Source of the DNA: Clostridiaceae bacterium
Lineage (GTDB): Bacteria > Bacillota > Clostridia > Clostridiales > Clostridiaceae
Assembly (NCBI GenBank): GCA_014380625.1
Contig: JACMJL010000258.1
Span: forward strand, 1-46,086
Length of the DNA: 46,086 nt
Reading direction: 5' to 3'
The notes under the pieces are model-generated. The model was given only the letters and a program-made list of their open reading frames with translations, ran no database searches and was not told where the DNA came from. Both the position numbers and the translations under genes were made by a program. The stretch's first letter is position 1, and each line of letters starts with the position of its first letter. Below are positions 25,064-33,372 of this stretch, piece by piece.

Positions 25064-26332
25064 TTGAGTAAACTTACTAAAATTGAAAAAAGCTGGGCTT
25101 TTTATGACTGGGCTAATTCAGCCTATAGTATGACAGTTACAGCTACAATACTACCACTTTATTTTAAATCAGTTTTTAAAAATGCAGGAGGCTTGCCTTC
25201 ATTATCAACAGCTTATTGGGGATATGCCAACTCGATTGGAACCCTTATAGTAGCTATACTTGCTCCCATTTTAGGGACTCTTGCGGATTATAAGGGGTAT
25301 AAAAAGAAATTTTTTCAAGTATTCTTTCTTCTGGGCATCATCACCACTGCTATGCTAGCATTGGTGCCAACTCAATATTGGTTAATGTTATTAGTTGTCT
25401 ACATATTGACCTCCATAGGATTTTCAGGAAGCTGTATCTTTTATGATGCCTTCTTAGTGGATGTCACTACAGAAGATAGGATGGACTATGTTTCAAGTAT
25501 GGGTTTTGCTTTTGGGTATATAGGAAGTACTATTCCTTTTATACTATGTATGGCTATGGTTATATTGGCTCAGTATCATATTATCCCTTTATCAGTAATC
25601 ACAGCTTCACAAATTTCTTTTGTCATAACAGCAATATGGTGGGGAGTATTTACCCTACCATTGATGAGAAAGGTAAATCAAGTTTATGGAATCGCAATTG
25701 AAGCGGCACCTGTAAAAAGTAGTTTTAAAAGGCTTATAAAAACCTTCAAAAATATTAAAATGCATAAGCCTATTTTCATGTTTTTATTAGCTTATTTTTT
25801 TTACATCGATGGAGTTAATACAATTATAACTATGGCAACCTCCTATGGATCGGATTTAGGAATAAGCACCACTAGCTTATTGCTCATATTGCTAGTAACA
25901 CAATTCGTTGCTTTCCCCAGTGCTATAATATTTGGTAAATTAGCTGAAAAATATACCGGAAAGAAAATGCTACTAATAGGAGTTTTTATTTATTCTTTAA
26001 TTTGTATATATGCCTTCTTTATTAAAACTACCTTAGACTTTTGGATTTTAGCAATGCTAGTAGGTAGCCTGCAGGGGGGTATGCAAGCTATAAGTAGGTC
26101 CTATTATGCAAAGTTAATACCTAAAGATAACTTTAATGAATTTTTTGGATTCTATAATATATTCGGAAAGTTTGCTGCTATTATTGGCCCCTTTCTAGTA
26201 GGAATAGTAACGCAAATAACAGGAAAAACTAATTATGGTGTATTAAGTATAATAGTTCTTTTTGTAATTGGCGGTTTTGTATTATTAAAGGTACCAAAGG
26301 ACGAAAGGAAGGTTAATTATGGTGATAATTAA
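25064..26332 (+). CDS. MFS transporter, UMF1/Atg22-like
   Basis: This 422-residue membrane protein has about twelve transmembrane helices. The start KSWAFYDWANSAYSMTVTAT is the hallmark of the UMF1 (vacuole effluxer Atg22-like) branch of the major facilitator superfamily; here the residues read IEKSWAFYDWANSAY. The start is the TTG at 25064, with AAGGGAGG 9 bp upstream. The gene overlaps the next one by 14 nt, so translation is probably coupled. Bacterial members are mostly uncharacterised; a metabolite made or used by the flanking enzymes is a natural guess for the substrate. Confidence 0.88.
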   Translation: MSKLTKIEKSWAFYDWANSAYSMTVTATILPLYFKSVFKNAGGLPSLSTAYWGYANSIGTLIVAILAPILGTLADYKGYKKKFFQVFFLLGIITTAMLALVPTQYWLMLLVVYILTSIGFSGSCIFYDAFLVDVTTEDRMDYVSSMGFAFGYIGSTIPFILCMAMVILAQYHIIPLSVITASQISFVITAIWWGVFTLPLMRKVNQVYGIAIEAAPVKSSFKRLIKTFKNIKMHKPIFMFLLAYFFYIDGVNTIITMATSYGSDLGISTTSLLLILLVTQFVAFPSAIIFGKLAEKYTGKKMLLIGVFIYSLICIYAFFIKTTLDFWILAMLVGSLQGGMQAISRSYYAKLIPKDNFNEFFGFYNIFGKFAAIIGPFLVGIVTQITGKTNYGVLSIIVLFVIGGFVLLKVPKDERKVNYGDN

Positions 26333-27710
26333 TGAAACAACAGTGGATAATATGCTTAAGGAACATAAGAAGTTTTTTCATACAGGAGAAACGAGGAACA
26401 TTGATTACAGAATCTCTGCACTTAAAAAACTAAAAGCCATGATAAAAAAATATGATAAAGATATAGTAAATGCCTTAAATAAGGATTTAGGTAAAAGTGA
26501 ATTTGAAGCTTATAGTACTGAGGTTGGTTTTGTTTTGGATAGCATAGGTAACTTTGTTAAACATTTAAAAAGGTGGTCTAGAACTAAAAAAGTAAGAATT
26601 CCAATACATCAGTTTCCATCTAAGGGATATATTATTTATGAACCCTATGGAACAGTGCTTATTATTGGGCCATTTAATTATCCCTTTCAGCTTTTAATTG
26701 AGCCTTTGATAGGAGCTGTAGCTGCTGGAAATTGTGTGATTTTAAAACCTTCTGAAAGTACTCCTACCGTTTCAGCTTTAGTAAAAAAGATCATTGAAGA
26801 ATCCTTTGAAAAAAAATATATAAGAGTTATTGAAGGAGAAAAACAGACTACTTCTAGTCTCATAAATTCAGCCTTTGATTATATTTTCTTTACTGGTAGC
26901 GTAGCTGTTGGAAAAATAGTAATGGGGGCAGCAGCTAAAAATCTGGTTCCTGTAACTTTAGAACTTGGTGGAAAAAGTCCTGTAATAGTGGATAAAACTG
27001 CAAACTTAGGCCTGGCAGCTAAAAGAATATTATGGGGCAAACTAGTAAACGCAGGACAAACTTGTATAGCTCCTGATTATATATTGGTGCATAAAGCTAT
27101 AAAAGAAATTTTTATAGATAACTTAATTAGTACAATGATAAGTTTTTATGGTGAGGATGCATCTAAAAGTAGTGATTATGGTAGGATTGTTAACAATACT
27201 CAATTTGAAAGATTGGTTTCATTAATTCAGCGGGATAAGAACAAAATTATATATGGAGGACATTCAAATCCTAGTACCTTGTACATTGAACCAACTATTA
27301 TTAATAAGGTAAATTGGGAAGATGCTGTTATGGCAGATGAAATATTTGGACCTATTTTACCAATACTTGAATATGAAAGTTTAGAATCAGCTATAGAAAT
27401 GATAAATGAGAGACCGAAGCCTTTATCCTTCTATGTTTTCACAGAAGACAAAAAGGTTGAAACTACAGTTCTTAGTAGAATTTCCTTTGGAGGAGGCTGC
27501 GTAAATGATACTATATCCCATGTTGCAAGCTCCTATATGCCTTTTGGCGGGGTGGGTAGTTCTGGAATGGGTTCTTACCATGGTAAGGATAGTTTTGAAA
27601 CCTTCTCCCATAGAAAAAGTATACTTAAGAAAAGTACAACTTTAGATATAAAACTTATTTTTCCACCCTATGGTAATAGGGTGAAACTTGTAAGGAAAAT
27701 ATTAAGATAA
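26319..27710 (+). CDS. NAD(P)-dependent aldehyde dehydrogenase, class 3-like
   Basis: This 463-residue enzyme oxidises an aldehyde to its acid. The catalytic Cys249 lies in NAGQTCIAPDY, the general base Glu215 in ELGGKSP, and the cofactor segment FTGSVAVGK precedes it. The short length (no N-terminal extension) and the C-terminal hydrophobic, basic tail (IKLIFPPYGNRVKLVRKIL) fit the class 3 / fatty aldehyde branch, and the tail may touch the membrane. It overlaps the transporter gene by 14 nt and its 3' end overlaps the convergent AraC gene by 9 nt. Substrate unknown; a long-chain aldehyde is possible given the tail. Confidence 0.92.
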   Translation: MVIINETTVDNMLKEHKKFFHTGETRNIDYRISALKKLKAMIKKYDKDIVNALNKDLGKSEFEAYSTEVGFVLDSIGNFVKHLKRWSRTKKVRIPIHQFPSKGYIIYEPYGTVLIIGPFNYPFQLLIEPLIGAVAAGNCVILKPSESTPTVSALVKKIIEESFEKKYIRVIEGEKQTTSSLINSAFDYIFFTGSVAVGKIVMGAAAKNLVPVTLELGGKSPVIVDKTANLGLAAKRILWGKLVNAGQTCIAPDYILVHKAIKEIFIDNLISTMISFYGEDASKSSDYGRIVNNTQFERLVSLIQRDKNKIIYGGHSNPSTLYIEPTIINKVNWEDAVMADEIFGPILPILEYESLESAIEMINERPKPLSFYVFTEDKKVETTVLSRISFGGGCVNDTISHVASSYMPFGGVGSSGMGSYHGKDSFETFSHRKSILKKSTTLDIKLIFPPYGNRVKLVRKILR

Positions 27711-28553
27711 TGTTTTCCTATATTTTAAAGGGGATACCCCTGTTATTAATTTAAATACTCTTCCGAAGTGAGTGATACTATCATAACCAACATTTTCTGA
27801 TATATTAGTTATGTTTAGGCTTGTACTTAATAATAATTTTTGAGCTTCCTTTATCCGAATAGTGTTAACGTACTGGTTTAAATTTAAACCAGTAATTTTT
27901 TTGAAAGTTCTGCTTAAATAGTAGGTACTAATAAAGAAACGTTTGGAAAGAAACTCTAATGTTAAGTTTTCTGCATAATTTTTATTAATATAGAAAATAA
28001 TTTCAGATATTTTTTTATGAATAGGATTTGAAGTTTCAATGTGATAATTAGGTGTAGTTTGAAATAATCTCCCTGCTAAAATTAATAACTCTGAAAGCAT
28101 AATTTTTAAATAAATTGAAGAACTATTAATACAATTAGTATCTTCACTAAGCATTTTGGATAATAAGTTTTCAATAGGGTTTTGGTCCTCAGTGTTTAAT
28201 CTAAGCACATAGGTATTTCCATGAAAACATTCAAGTAAATTATAATTATTTGCTTCAACTAAGATATTATTTAAATAATGTTTTTTAAAGCTTATTAAGA
28301 TTCTTTGGTGAAAAGGAGCCCCTGCATCAAAAGTTTTATGAATTTCATTTTTATCAATAAATACTAAATCTCCTTTTTTTATATCATAGACCTTATCTTT
28401 AACAAAGAAATGTCGCTGTCCTTCTAGCAAATAATAAATCTCATAGGAATCGTGAAAGTGATTTGTTACCATACTTACAGTTCCATAAAGTTTTATTTCG
28501 GATATCTCAAAGTCTTTTTCAATCTTATCATATCTATTAATATTGTCTTTCAT
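27702..28553 (-). CDS. AraC-family regulator of the rhamnogalacturonan locus
   Basis: This regulator has an N-terminal cupin domain (about 15-100, with HFHDSYEIYYLLEGQRHFFV) and a C-terminal AraC double helix-turn-helix (about 180-283, ending SITHFGRVFKLITGVSPLKY). I choose the ATG at 28553 (283 residues); a GTG four codons upstream (28565) lies within the ribosome binding site region GGGTGAT. It is divergent from the GH4 gene across a 150-bp gap that holds direct and inverted repeats, so it probably controls the carbohydrate genes. The sensed sugar is unknown; its cupin resembles that of sugar-sensing AraC proteins such as RhaR. Confidence 0.9.
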   Translation of the reverse strand: MKDNINRYDKIEKDFEISEIKLYGTVSMVTNHFHDSYEIYYLLEGQRHFFVKDKVYDIKKGDLVFIDKNEIHKTFDAGAPFHQRILISFKKHYLNNILVEANNYNLLECFHGNTYVLRLNTEDQNPIENLLSKMLSEDTNCINSSSIYLKIMLSELLILAGRLFQTTPNYHIETSNPIHKKISEIIFYINKNYAENLTLEFLSKRFFISTYYLSRTFKKITGLNLNQYVNTIRIKEAQKLLLSTSLNITNISENVGYDSITHFGRVFKLITGVSPLKYRKTLS

Positions 28554-28590
28554 AATATCACCCACTAAAATTATAAATCTTAATAAATAT

Positions 28591-28667
28591 TTTTACAACA
28601 AGAATTGTAGAAAAGCAATTTTTATAGCAAGTTTTGTGCTGAAATCTATAAATTATTGTTTTATAAT
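28591..28667 (+). promoter_or_regulatory. GH4 promoter with candidate AraC sites
   Basis: TATAAT at 28662-28667 is a likely -10 without a clear -35. Upstream lie two adjacent 12-bp direct repeats (AGCAATTTTTAT at 28614-28625 and AGCAAGTTTTGT at 28626-28637; 9 or 10 bases shared) and an inverted repeat TACAA (28594-28598) with TTGTA (28605-28609). Tandem direct half-sites abutting a weak -35 are typical of AraC activation. Confidence 0.45.
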
Positions 28668-28705
28668 TTAACTGTAAAGATAATGTTTGTAGGGAGGAAC
28701 TATTT

Positions 28706-30097
28706 ATGATTTTAAATAAAAATAAAGCAACGGATGTTAAGATAGCCTATATTGGTGGGGGTTCCCGTGGTTGGGCTTGGGGACTTATGAGTGATTTGGC
28801 TGCTCAGGAAGAACTTTCAGGTACGGTATATCTATATGATATAGATTATGAGGCTGCTTGTTGTAATAAAGTTATAGGTAATTCTATTAAAGGAAAAGAT
28901 TATGCTAAAAGTACATGGGACTATAAGGCGGTTAAATCCATAGAAGAGGCTTTAACAGCTGCAGACTTTGTTATTATCTCAATTTTACCAGGAACTTTTG
29001 ATGAAATGGAATCAGATGTTCATGCTCCTGAAAAGTATGGTATATATCAATCAGTAGGAGATAGTGTTGGTCCTGGAGGCCAATTTAGAGCCCATAGAAC
29101 AATACCAATGTATGTTGAAATTGCAGAGAATCTAAAAAGGTTTTGTCCTGAGGCTTGGGTAATAAATTATACTAATCCAATGTCCTTATGCGTTAAAATC
29201 TTATATGAGATATTTCCTGAAGTTAAAGCCTTTGGATGTTGTCATGAAGTCTTTGGTACACAGAAACTACTAATCCATGCACTTGAGGACATACTGAATA
29301 TTAAAGATGTAAAAAGATCAGAAATTAAAGTGAATGTGCTTGGGATTAATCACTTTACCTGGATTGATAAAGCCTATTATAAAGATATAGATTTGTTTGA
29401 GGTATATTCAGAATTTGCAAAGAAGTATTATGAAACTGGGTTTGTAGGAAATGAAGAAGGTCATTGGATGAATAATTCCTTTAACAGCGCTGAAAGAGTA
29501 AAGTTTGATTTATTTTTAAGGTATGGAATCATTGCCGCTGCTGGAGATAGACATCTTGCAGAATTTGTCCCAGGGAATTGGTATCTAAAAGACCCTAACA
29601 CTGTTATCAATTGGAAATTTGGATTAACAACAGTTAAATATAGAAAAAGTGAACTTAAAGAGAGATTAGAAAGAAGTAAAAGACTAGTTTCAGGTGAAGA
29701 AGAGTTTAAGTTAAAGGAAACTGGTGAAGAAGGTGTTTATTTAATGAAAGCTCTTCTAGGAATTGGGGATATGATAACTAATGTTAATATACCAAATCAG
29801 GGTCAGGTAATTGGGATACCTAATGGAGTTATTGTTGAAACAAATGCGCTTTTTACAAAAAATAGTATTAAACCTATAATGGCAGGAAAGTTACCTGATA
29901 ATGTGCTAGGGCTTGTGCAGAGAGTGGCTATGAACCAAGAAACTGTATTAAAAGCTACACTAGCTAAAGATAAGAAACTAGCATTAACTGCCTTTGTTAA
30001 TGATCCACTTGTAGTCAATATTTCTTTAAAAGATGCAGAGATGCTTTTCGATGAAATGTTTGATAATACCAAGAAATATCTTAAAGGATGGCAATAA
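28706..30097 (+). CDS. GH4 glycosidase, LplD/alpha-galacturonidase-like
   Basis: This 463-residue enzyme belongs to glycoside hydrolase family 4, which uses NAD and a divalent metal and works through oxidation and elimination. The NAD motif IAYIGGGSRGW is at 13-23, NYTNP at 154-158, the metal-binding Cys179-His180 in GCCHEVFG, and GINHFTW at 213-219. The sequence resembles the LplD branch, known for alpha-galacturonidase activity, rather than the phospho-glycosidases. Next to two GH105 genes it would act on the galacturonate end of rhamnogalacturonan fragments. The start follows GGGAGGAAC. The next gene begins within a few bases of its stop. Confidence 0.88.
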   Translation: MILNKNKATDVKIAYIGGGSRGWAWGLMSDLAAQEELSGTVYLYDIDYEAACCNKVIGNSIKGKDYAKSTWDYKAVKSIEEALTAADFVIISILPGTFDEMESDVHAPEKYGIYQSVGDSVGPGGQFRAHRTIPMYVEIAENLKRFCPEAWVINYTNPMSLCVKILYEIFPEVKAFGCCHEVFGTQKLLIHALEDILNIKDVKRSEIKVNVLGINHFTWIDKAYYKDIDLFEVYSEFAKKYYETGFVGNEEGHWMNNSFNSAERVKFDLFLRYGIIAAAGDRHLAEFVPGNWYLKDPNTVINWKFGLTTVKYRKSELKERLERSKRLVSGEEEFKLKETGEEGVYLMKALLGIGDMITNVNIPNQGQVIGIPNGVIVETNALFTKNSIKPIMAGKLPDNVLGLVQRVAMNQETVLKATLAKDKKLALTAFVNDPLVVNISLKDAEMLFDEMFDNTKKYLKGWQ

Positions 30098-30099
30098 TT

Positions 30100-30942
30100 A
30101 TGAGGATGTTAGGTATAAGAGCTCATGACTTTGGGAAGAACACTGTAGAGATTTTGGCAAAAAAGGTATCAGAAAAAGGGTTTTTCTCCATTCAACTAGC
30201 TTTATTAAAGGCTATTGATGGCATAGATTTTAGCTTAGGTAAATTAAGTCCTGGAATGGCTTATTATATTAAAGATACTTTTGCAAAAGAAAATATTCAG
30301 ATTGCTGTATTGGGATGTTATATAAATCCTATACATCCCGATATTGATGAAAGAAGAAAACAGCTTGATAGGTTTAAGGAACATATAAGATTTGCAAGGG
30401 ATTTTGGTTGTAGCGTGGTAGGAACGGAAACCGGAAGTTTAAACTTCGGTGATTCCTATAAAAATGAAAATGAAAGTGAAGAAGCTTTTGAAACCCTTAT
30501 AGAAAGTTTAAAAGAGTTAGTTAAGGAAGCAGAGAAATTTGGTGTCATAGTTGGTATTGAGGGTGGGAAAAATGAAGTTTTAACCTGTCCAAAGAAAATG
30601 AAAAGAGCTTTAGATATTATTCAATCAAACAACTTACAGGTTATATTTGATCCAGTTAACTATATATCTTTAGAAAATTATAAAGATCAAGATAATATGC
30701 TTAAGGAAGCTTTTGATTTATTTGGTGATAGAATTGTAATGTCTCATGCAAAGGATTTTCTTGTTAAGGATGGTTTTATTAATAAAGCAACAGCACCAGG
30801 CAAGGGTAGTTTAAACTATGAATTGTTTCTTAGACTCCTTAAGGAGAGGAAACCCTTTGTTAATATTTTATTGGACGAAGTTGCTGAAGCAGATATGGAA
30901 GAAAGTATGAAATTTATAAGAAATCTTTACGACAGAATATAA
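30100..30942 (+). CDS. Sugar phosphate isomerase/epimerase-like TIM-barrel protein
   Basis: This protein of about 280 residues has the xylose isomerase-like TIM barrel (AP endonuclease 2 family). It has VGTETGSLNFGD near 104-115, VGIEGGKNE near 149-157, and a late ILLDEVAEAD, which supply the acidic and histidine metal ligands of the family. I place the start at 30100, 2 bp after the GH4 stop, with GGATGG upstream; an ATG at 30088 directly abuts AAAGG and is less likely. It should interconvert a keto and aldo sugar or uronate released by the GH4 or GH105 enzymes; the exact substrate is unknown. Confidence 0.82.
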   Translation: MRMLGIRAHDFGKNTVEILAKKVSEKGFFSIQLALLKAIDGIDFSLGKLSPGMAYYIKDTFAKENIQIAVLGCYINPIHPDIDERRKQLDRFKEHIRFARDFGCSVVGTETGSLNFGDSYKNENESEEAFETLIESLKELVKEAEKFGVIVGIEGGKNEVLTCPKKMKRALDIIQSNNLQVIFDPVNYISLENYKDQDNMLKEAFDLFGDRIVMSHAKDFLVKDGFINKATAPGKGSLNYELFLRLLKERKPFVNILLDEVAEADMEESMKFIRNLYDRI

Positions 30943-30945
30943 TTA

Positions 30946-31104
30946 AGGCATCTTCAAAAAAATAGCAAGCCAGCTTCTGGTCTGTTTTGCACCATGCTTC
31001 ATCCCCACAACCCTTACATAGCGCAACTATGCGCGGGTTATGGCTCTTCGCCTGGCACAAAACATCCTCAGAATCTTTGCCTTGTTATTTTCTTTCAAAT
31101 GCCT
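30946..31104. repeat. 159-bp palindromic repeat, copy 2 (MITE-like)
   Basis: This is the second copy of the element at 23386-23544: same length, same termini (AGGCATCTTCAAAAAAATAG and ATGCCT), and most internal bases shared. Compensating changes keep the central hairpin (here CATAGCGCAACTATGCGCGGG in place of CATAGCATAACTATG). It sits 4 bp after the isomerase stop and 20 bp before the GH105 start, inside an apparent operon. TAA flanks it on both sides. Confidence 0.85.
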
Positions 31105-31124
31105 AAAGAAAGGAAGTAATTTTA

Positions 31125-32147
31125 ATGAAAAAACTAGAATTTGATGAAGAAAAGATAAAAGAACTTATGGACAGAGTTGCTAAGAGAACTATGAGGATGG
31201 ACTTTACCTGGGATTGGCCTTGTGGAGTTGCCTTTTATGGTATATGTAAGGCCTGGGAGGTTACTAAAAACCAGGAGTACATCGACTACCTTGTAAACTG
31301 GGTTGATGAATATATTGAAATAGGGTTGCCTAAGTTTATGGTAAATGCAGTTGCTATGGGACATACGCTTATAACGCTATTTGATGCCACCGGCGATCAA
31401 AAGTATATGGATTTAGCTATAGAAAAAGCTGAATATTTAAGAACAGATGCACTTAGGTTTGGAGAAGGGGTTTTCCAACATACAGTTTCTGCAGATAACG
31501 ATTTTCCAGAACAGGCTTGGGCGGATACTTTATTTATGGCTGCTTATTTCCTTCTAAGAATGGGTATAAAACTAGATAAAAAGGAATATGTAGAAGATGC
31601 ATTAAATCAATATTACTGGCATGAAGAATTTTTACAAGACAATAAGACCAATACATTCTTTCACGGCTGGGATAATATAAAGAAAGATCATATGTCTGGC
31701 ATTCATTGGGCAAGAGCAAATGCTTGGGCTGCATATACCATGGCAGAGGCAACTACTCTTATAAATTACTTATATCCAGCTTTTATGAGCATAAGTGGTT
31801 CTTTAGGGGATCAATTAAGTGCTTTAGTTAGATTACAAGCTGAAGAAGGTTTATGGCACACCATACTTGATGATGAAAGTTCCTACTTAGAGACTTCAGC
31901 TACAGCAGGAATTGCAGCTAGTCTCGTTATTGTGGGACACCCTCTTCAAAGGAAGTATGTTCAAAGAGCTTTAGAAGGAATTTGTAATAATATTTCAGAG
32001 GATGGATCAGTAATGAATGTTTCAGCAGGTACTGCTGTAATGACAGATACAGAGGACTATAAAAAAGTTCCTAAAAAGAGAGTTCAAGGATGGGGACAAG
32101 GCTTGACCCTGGCTTTTTTAGCCGCAGTCTTAAAATATGAATCCTAA
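31125..32147 (+). CDS. GH105 unsaturated rhamnogalacturonyl hydrolase (1)
   Basis: This 340-residue cytoplasmic enzyme belongs to GH105 (YteR/YesR type), with an (alpha/alpha)6 barrel. It removes the unsaturated uronic acid left at the non-reducing end by pectin or rhamnogalacturonan lyases. The catalytic Asp is probably Asp134 in WADTLFM, matching the conserved WxDTLFM motif. HWARANAW (194-201) has Ala where the family and the paralogue have Gly. The late motif SYLETSATAG is intact. The start follows AAAGGAAG, which lies just outside the 159-bp repeat. A paralogue follows 31 bp later. Confidence 0.9.
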   Translation: MKKLEFDEEKIKELMDRVAKRTMRMDFTWDWPCGVAFYGICKAWEVTKNQEYIDYLVNWVDEYIEIGLPKFMVNAVAMGHTLITLFDATGDQKYMDLAIEKAEYLRTDALRFGEGVFQHTVSADNDFPEQAWADTLFMAAYFLLRMGIKLDKKEYVEDALNQYYWHEEFLQDNKTNTFFHGWDNIKKDHMSGIHWARANAWAAYTMAEATTLINYLYPAFMSISGSLGDQLSALVRLQAEEGLWHTILDDESSYLETSATAGIAASLVIVGHPLQRKYVQRALEGICNNISEDGSVMNVSAGTAVMTDTEDYKKVPKKRVQGWGQGLTLAFLAAVLKYES

Positions 32148-32178
32148 TTTAAAAATTAAAAAATAAAGGGGTTATATT

Positions 32179-33222
32179 ATGGAATTAAAAGAAATTAAAG
32201 AGTTACTTGAAAGCGTATTTAATTGTATGATAAGTGCAAAGGAAGACAATTCTAATAATCATATGGATTTTGAACAGTGGGAATGGCCAGTAGGGGTAGG
32301 GCTTTATGGTCTTTATAAATATTATAAACTAACTGATGAAAAGAAATATCTGGATTTTATTATTGATTGGTATGATAGACATATTGAAGCTGGGTTGCCA
32401 CCTAAAAATGTTAATTCAGTTGCTCCGCTATTAACCCTTGCGCATGTTTATGAGATAACTAAGAACAATAAGTATCTTGAAGTTTGTAATGAATGGGCAC
32501 AATGGATTATGAAAGAGATGCCAAGAACAGAAGAAGATGGACTACAACATATTACAATTGTCAGTGACAACAAGGAACAACTTTGGGATGATACTTTGTT
32601 TATGACAGTACTTTTCCTTTCAAAAATGGCTGTGTTAACTAATAATAGTGATTATTCTGAGGAAGCAGAGTTTCAATTTTTACAACATATTAAATACTTA
32701 TATGATACAGAAACAGGACTATGGTTTCATGGTTGGTCCTTTGAGGGTAGACATAATTTCGGAAAAGTTCTTTGGGCTAGAGGAAATTGTTGGTTCACAG
32801 CTGGCGTTGTAGAATTCATAGAAATTAGTGGTTTAAAGGGATCTCAAAAACGTTTCCTAATTGAAACTTTAAAGAATCAAGTAAAAGCGCTAGAAAACCT
32901 TCAACGGGAAAATGGTATGTGGAATACGGTTCTAACAGATGCCACCTCCTACGAAGAAACATCTGCTACGGCAGGGTTTGGTTATGGAATACTTAAGGCA
33001 GTAAGAAAAGGGTATATTGATCAAAAATATCTTGCTATAGGCGAAAGAGCTGCTAAGGCTGTAATCTCTAATATAGGAGCGGAGGGTATTGTCCAACAAG
33101 TATCCTATGGTACTGGAATGGGAATGGATGCAAACCATTATAAAACAATTCCTATATGCCCAACTGCTTATGGTCAATCGTTAACTATTATGATCTTGAC
33201 TGAAGTATTGAATTTAATATAG
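32179..33222 (+). CDS. GH105 unsaturated rhamnogalacturonyl hydrolase (2)
   Basis: This 347-residue enzyme is a paralogue of the preceding GH105 protein with the same domain. Asp138 in WDDTLFM is the likely catalytic residue, LWARGNCW matches the family motif exactly, and SYEETSATAGFGYG is near the C-terminal part. The two proteins are similar in motifs but clearly diverged, so they probably act on different chain lengths or substituents. There is no signal peptide, so substrates must be imported, fitting the ABC transporter downstream. The ATG follows AAAGGGG. A hairpin follows the gene. Confidence 0.9.
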   Translation: MELKEIKELLESVFNCMISAKEDNSNNHMDFEQWEWPVGVGLYGLYKYYKLTDEKKYLDFIIDWYDRHIEAGLPPKNVNSVAPLLTLAHVYEITKNNKYLEVCNEWAQWIMKEMPRTEEDGLQHITIVSDNKEQLWDDTLFMTVLFLSKMAVLTNNSDYSEEAEFQFLQHIKYLYDTETGLWFHGWSFEGRHNFGKVLWARGNCWFTAGVVEFIEISGLKGSQKRFLIETLKNQVKALENLQRENGMWNTVLTDATSYEETSATAGFGYGILKAVRKGYIDQKYLAIGERAAKAVISNIGAEGIVQQVSYGTGMGMDANHYKTIPICPTAYGQSLTIMILTEVLNLI

Positions 33223-33255
33223 ATCTCATCATAATTAAGGTTAAGAAGCATTATG

Positions 33256-33287
33256 ACCTGAGGGGGTACCTTGATACCAACTCAGGT
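33256..33287 (+). terminator. Hairpin after the GH105 pair
   Basis: ACCTGAG (33256-33262) pairs with CTCAGGT (33281-33287), and GGTACC with GATACC inside. The T tract after it is poor (TTGTGCTTTATT), so termination may be partial, separating enzyme genes from the regulator genes. Confidence 0.55.
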
Positions 33288-33372
33288 TTGTGCTTTATTA
33301 ATATTTTATTTATCATTTAAAGGATTAATGTGGTAGACTAAATAAAAAATTGAATTAAGTAGGGGGATAACT

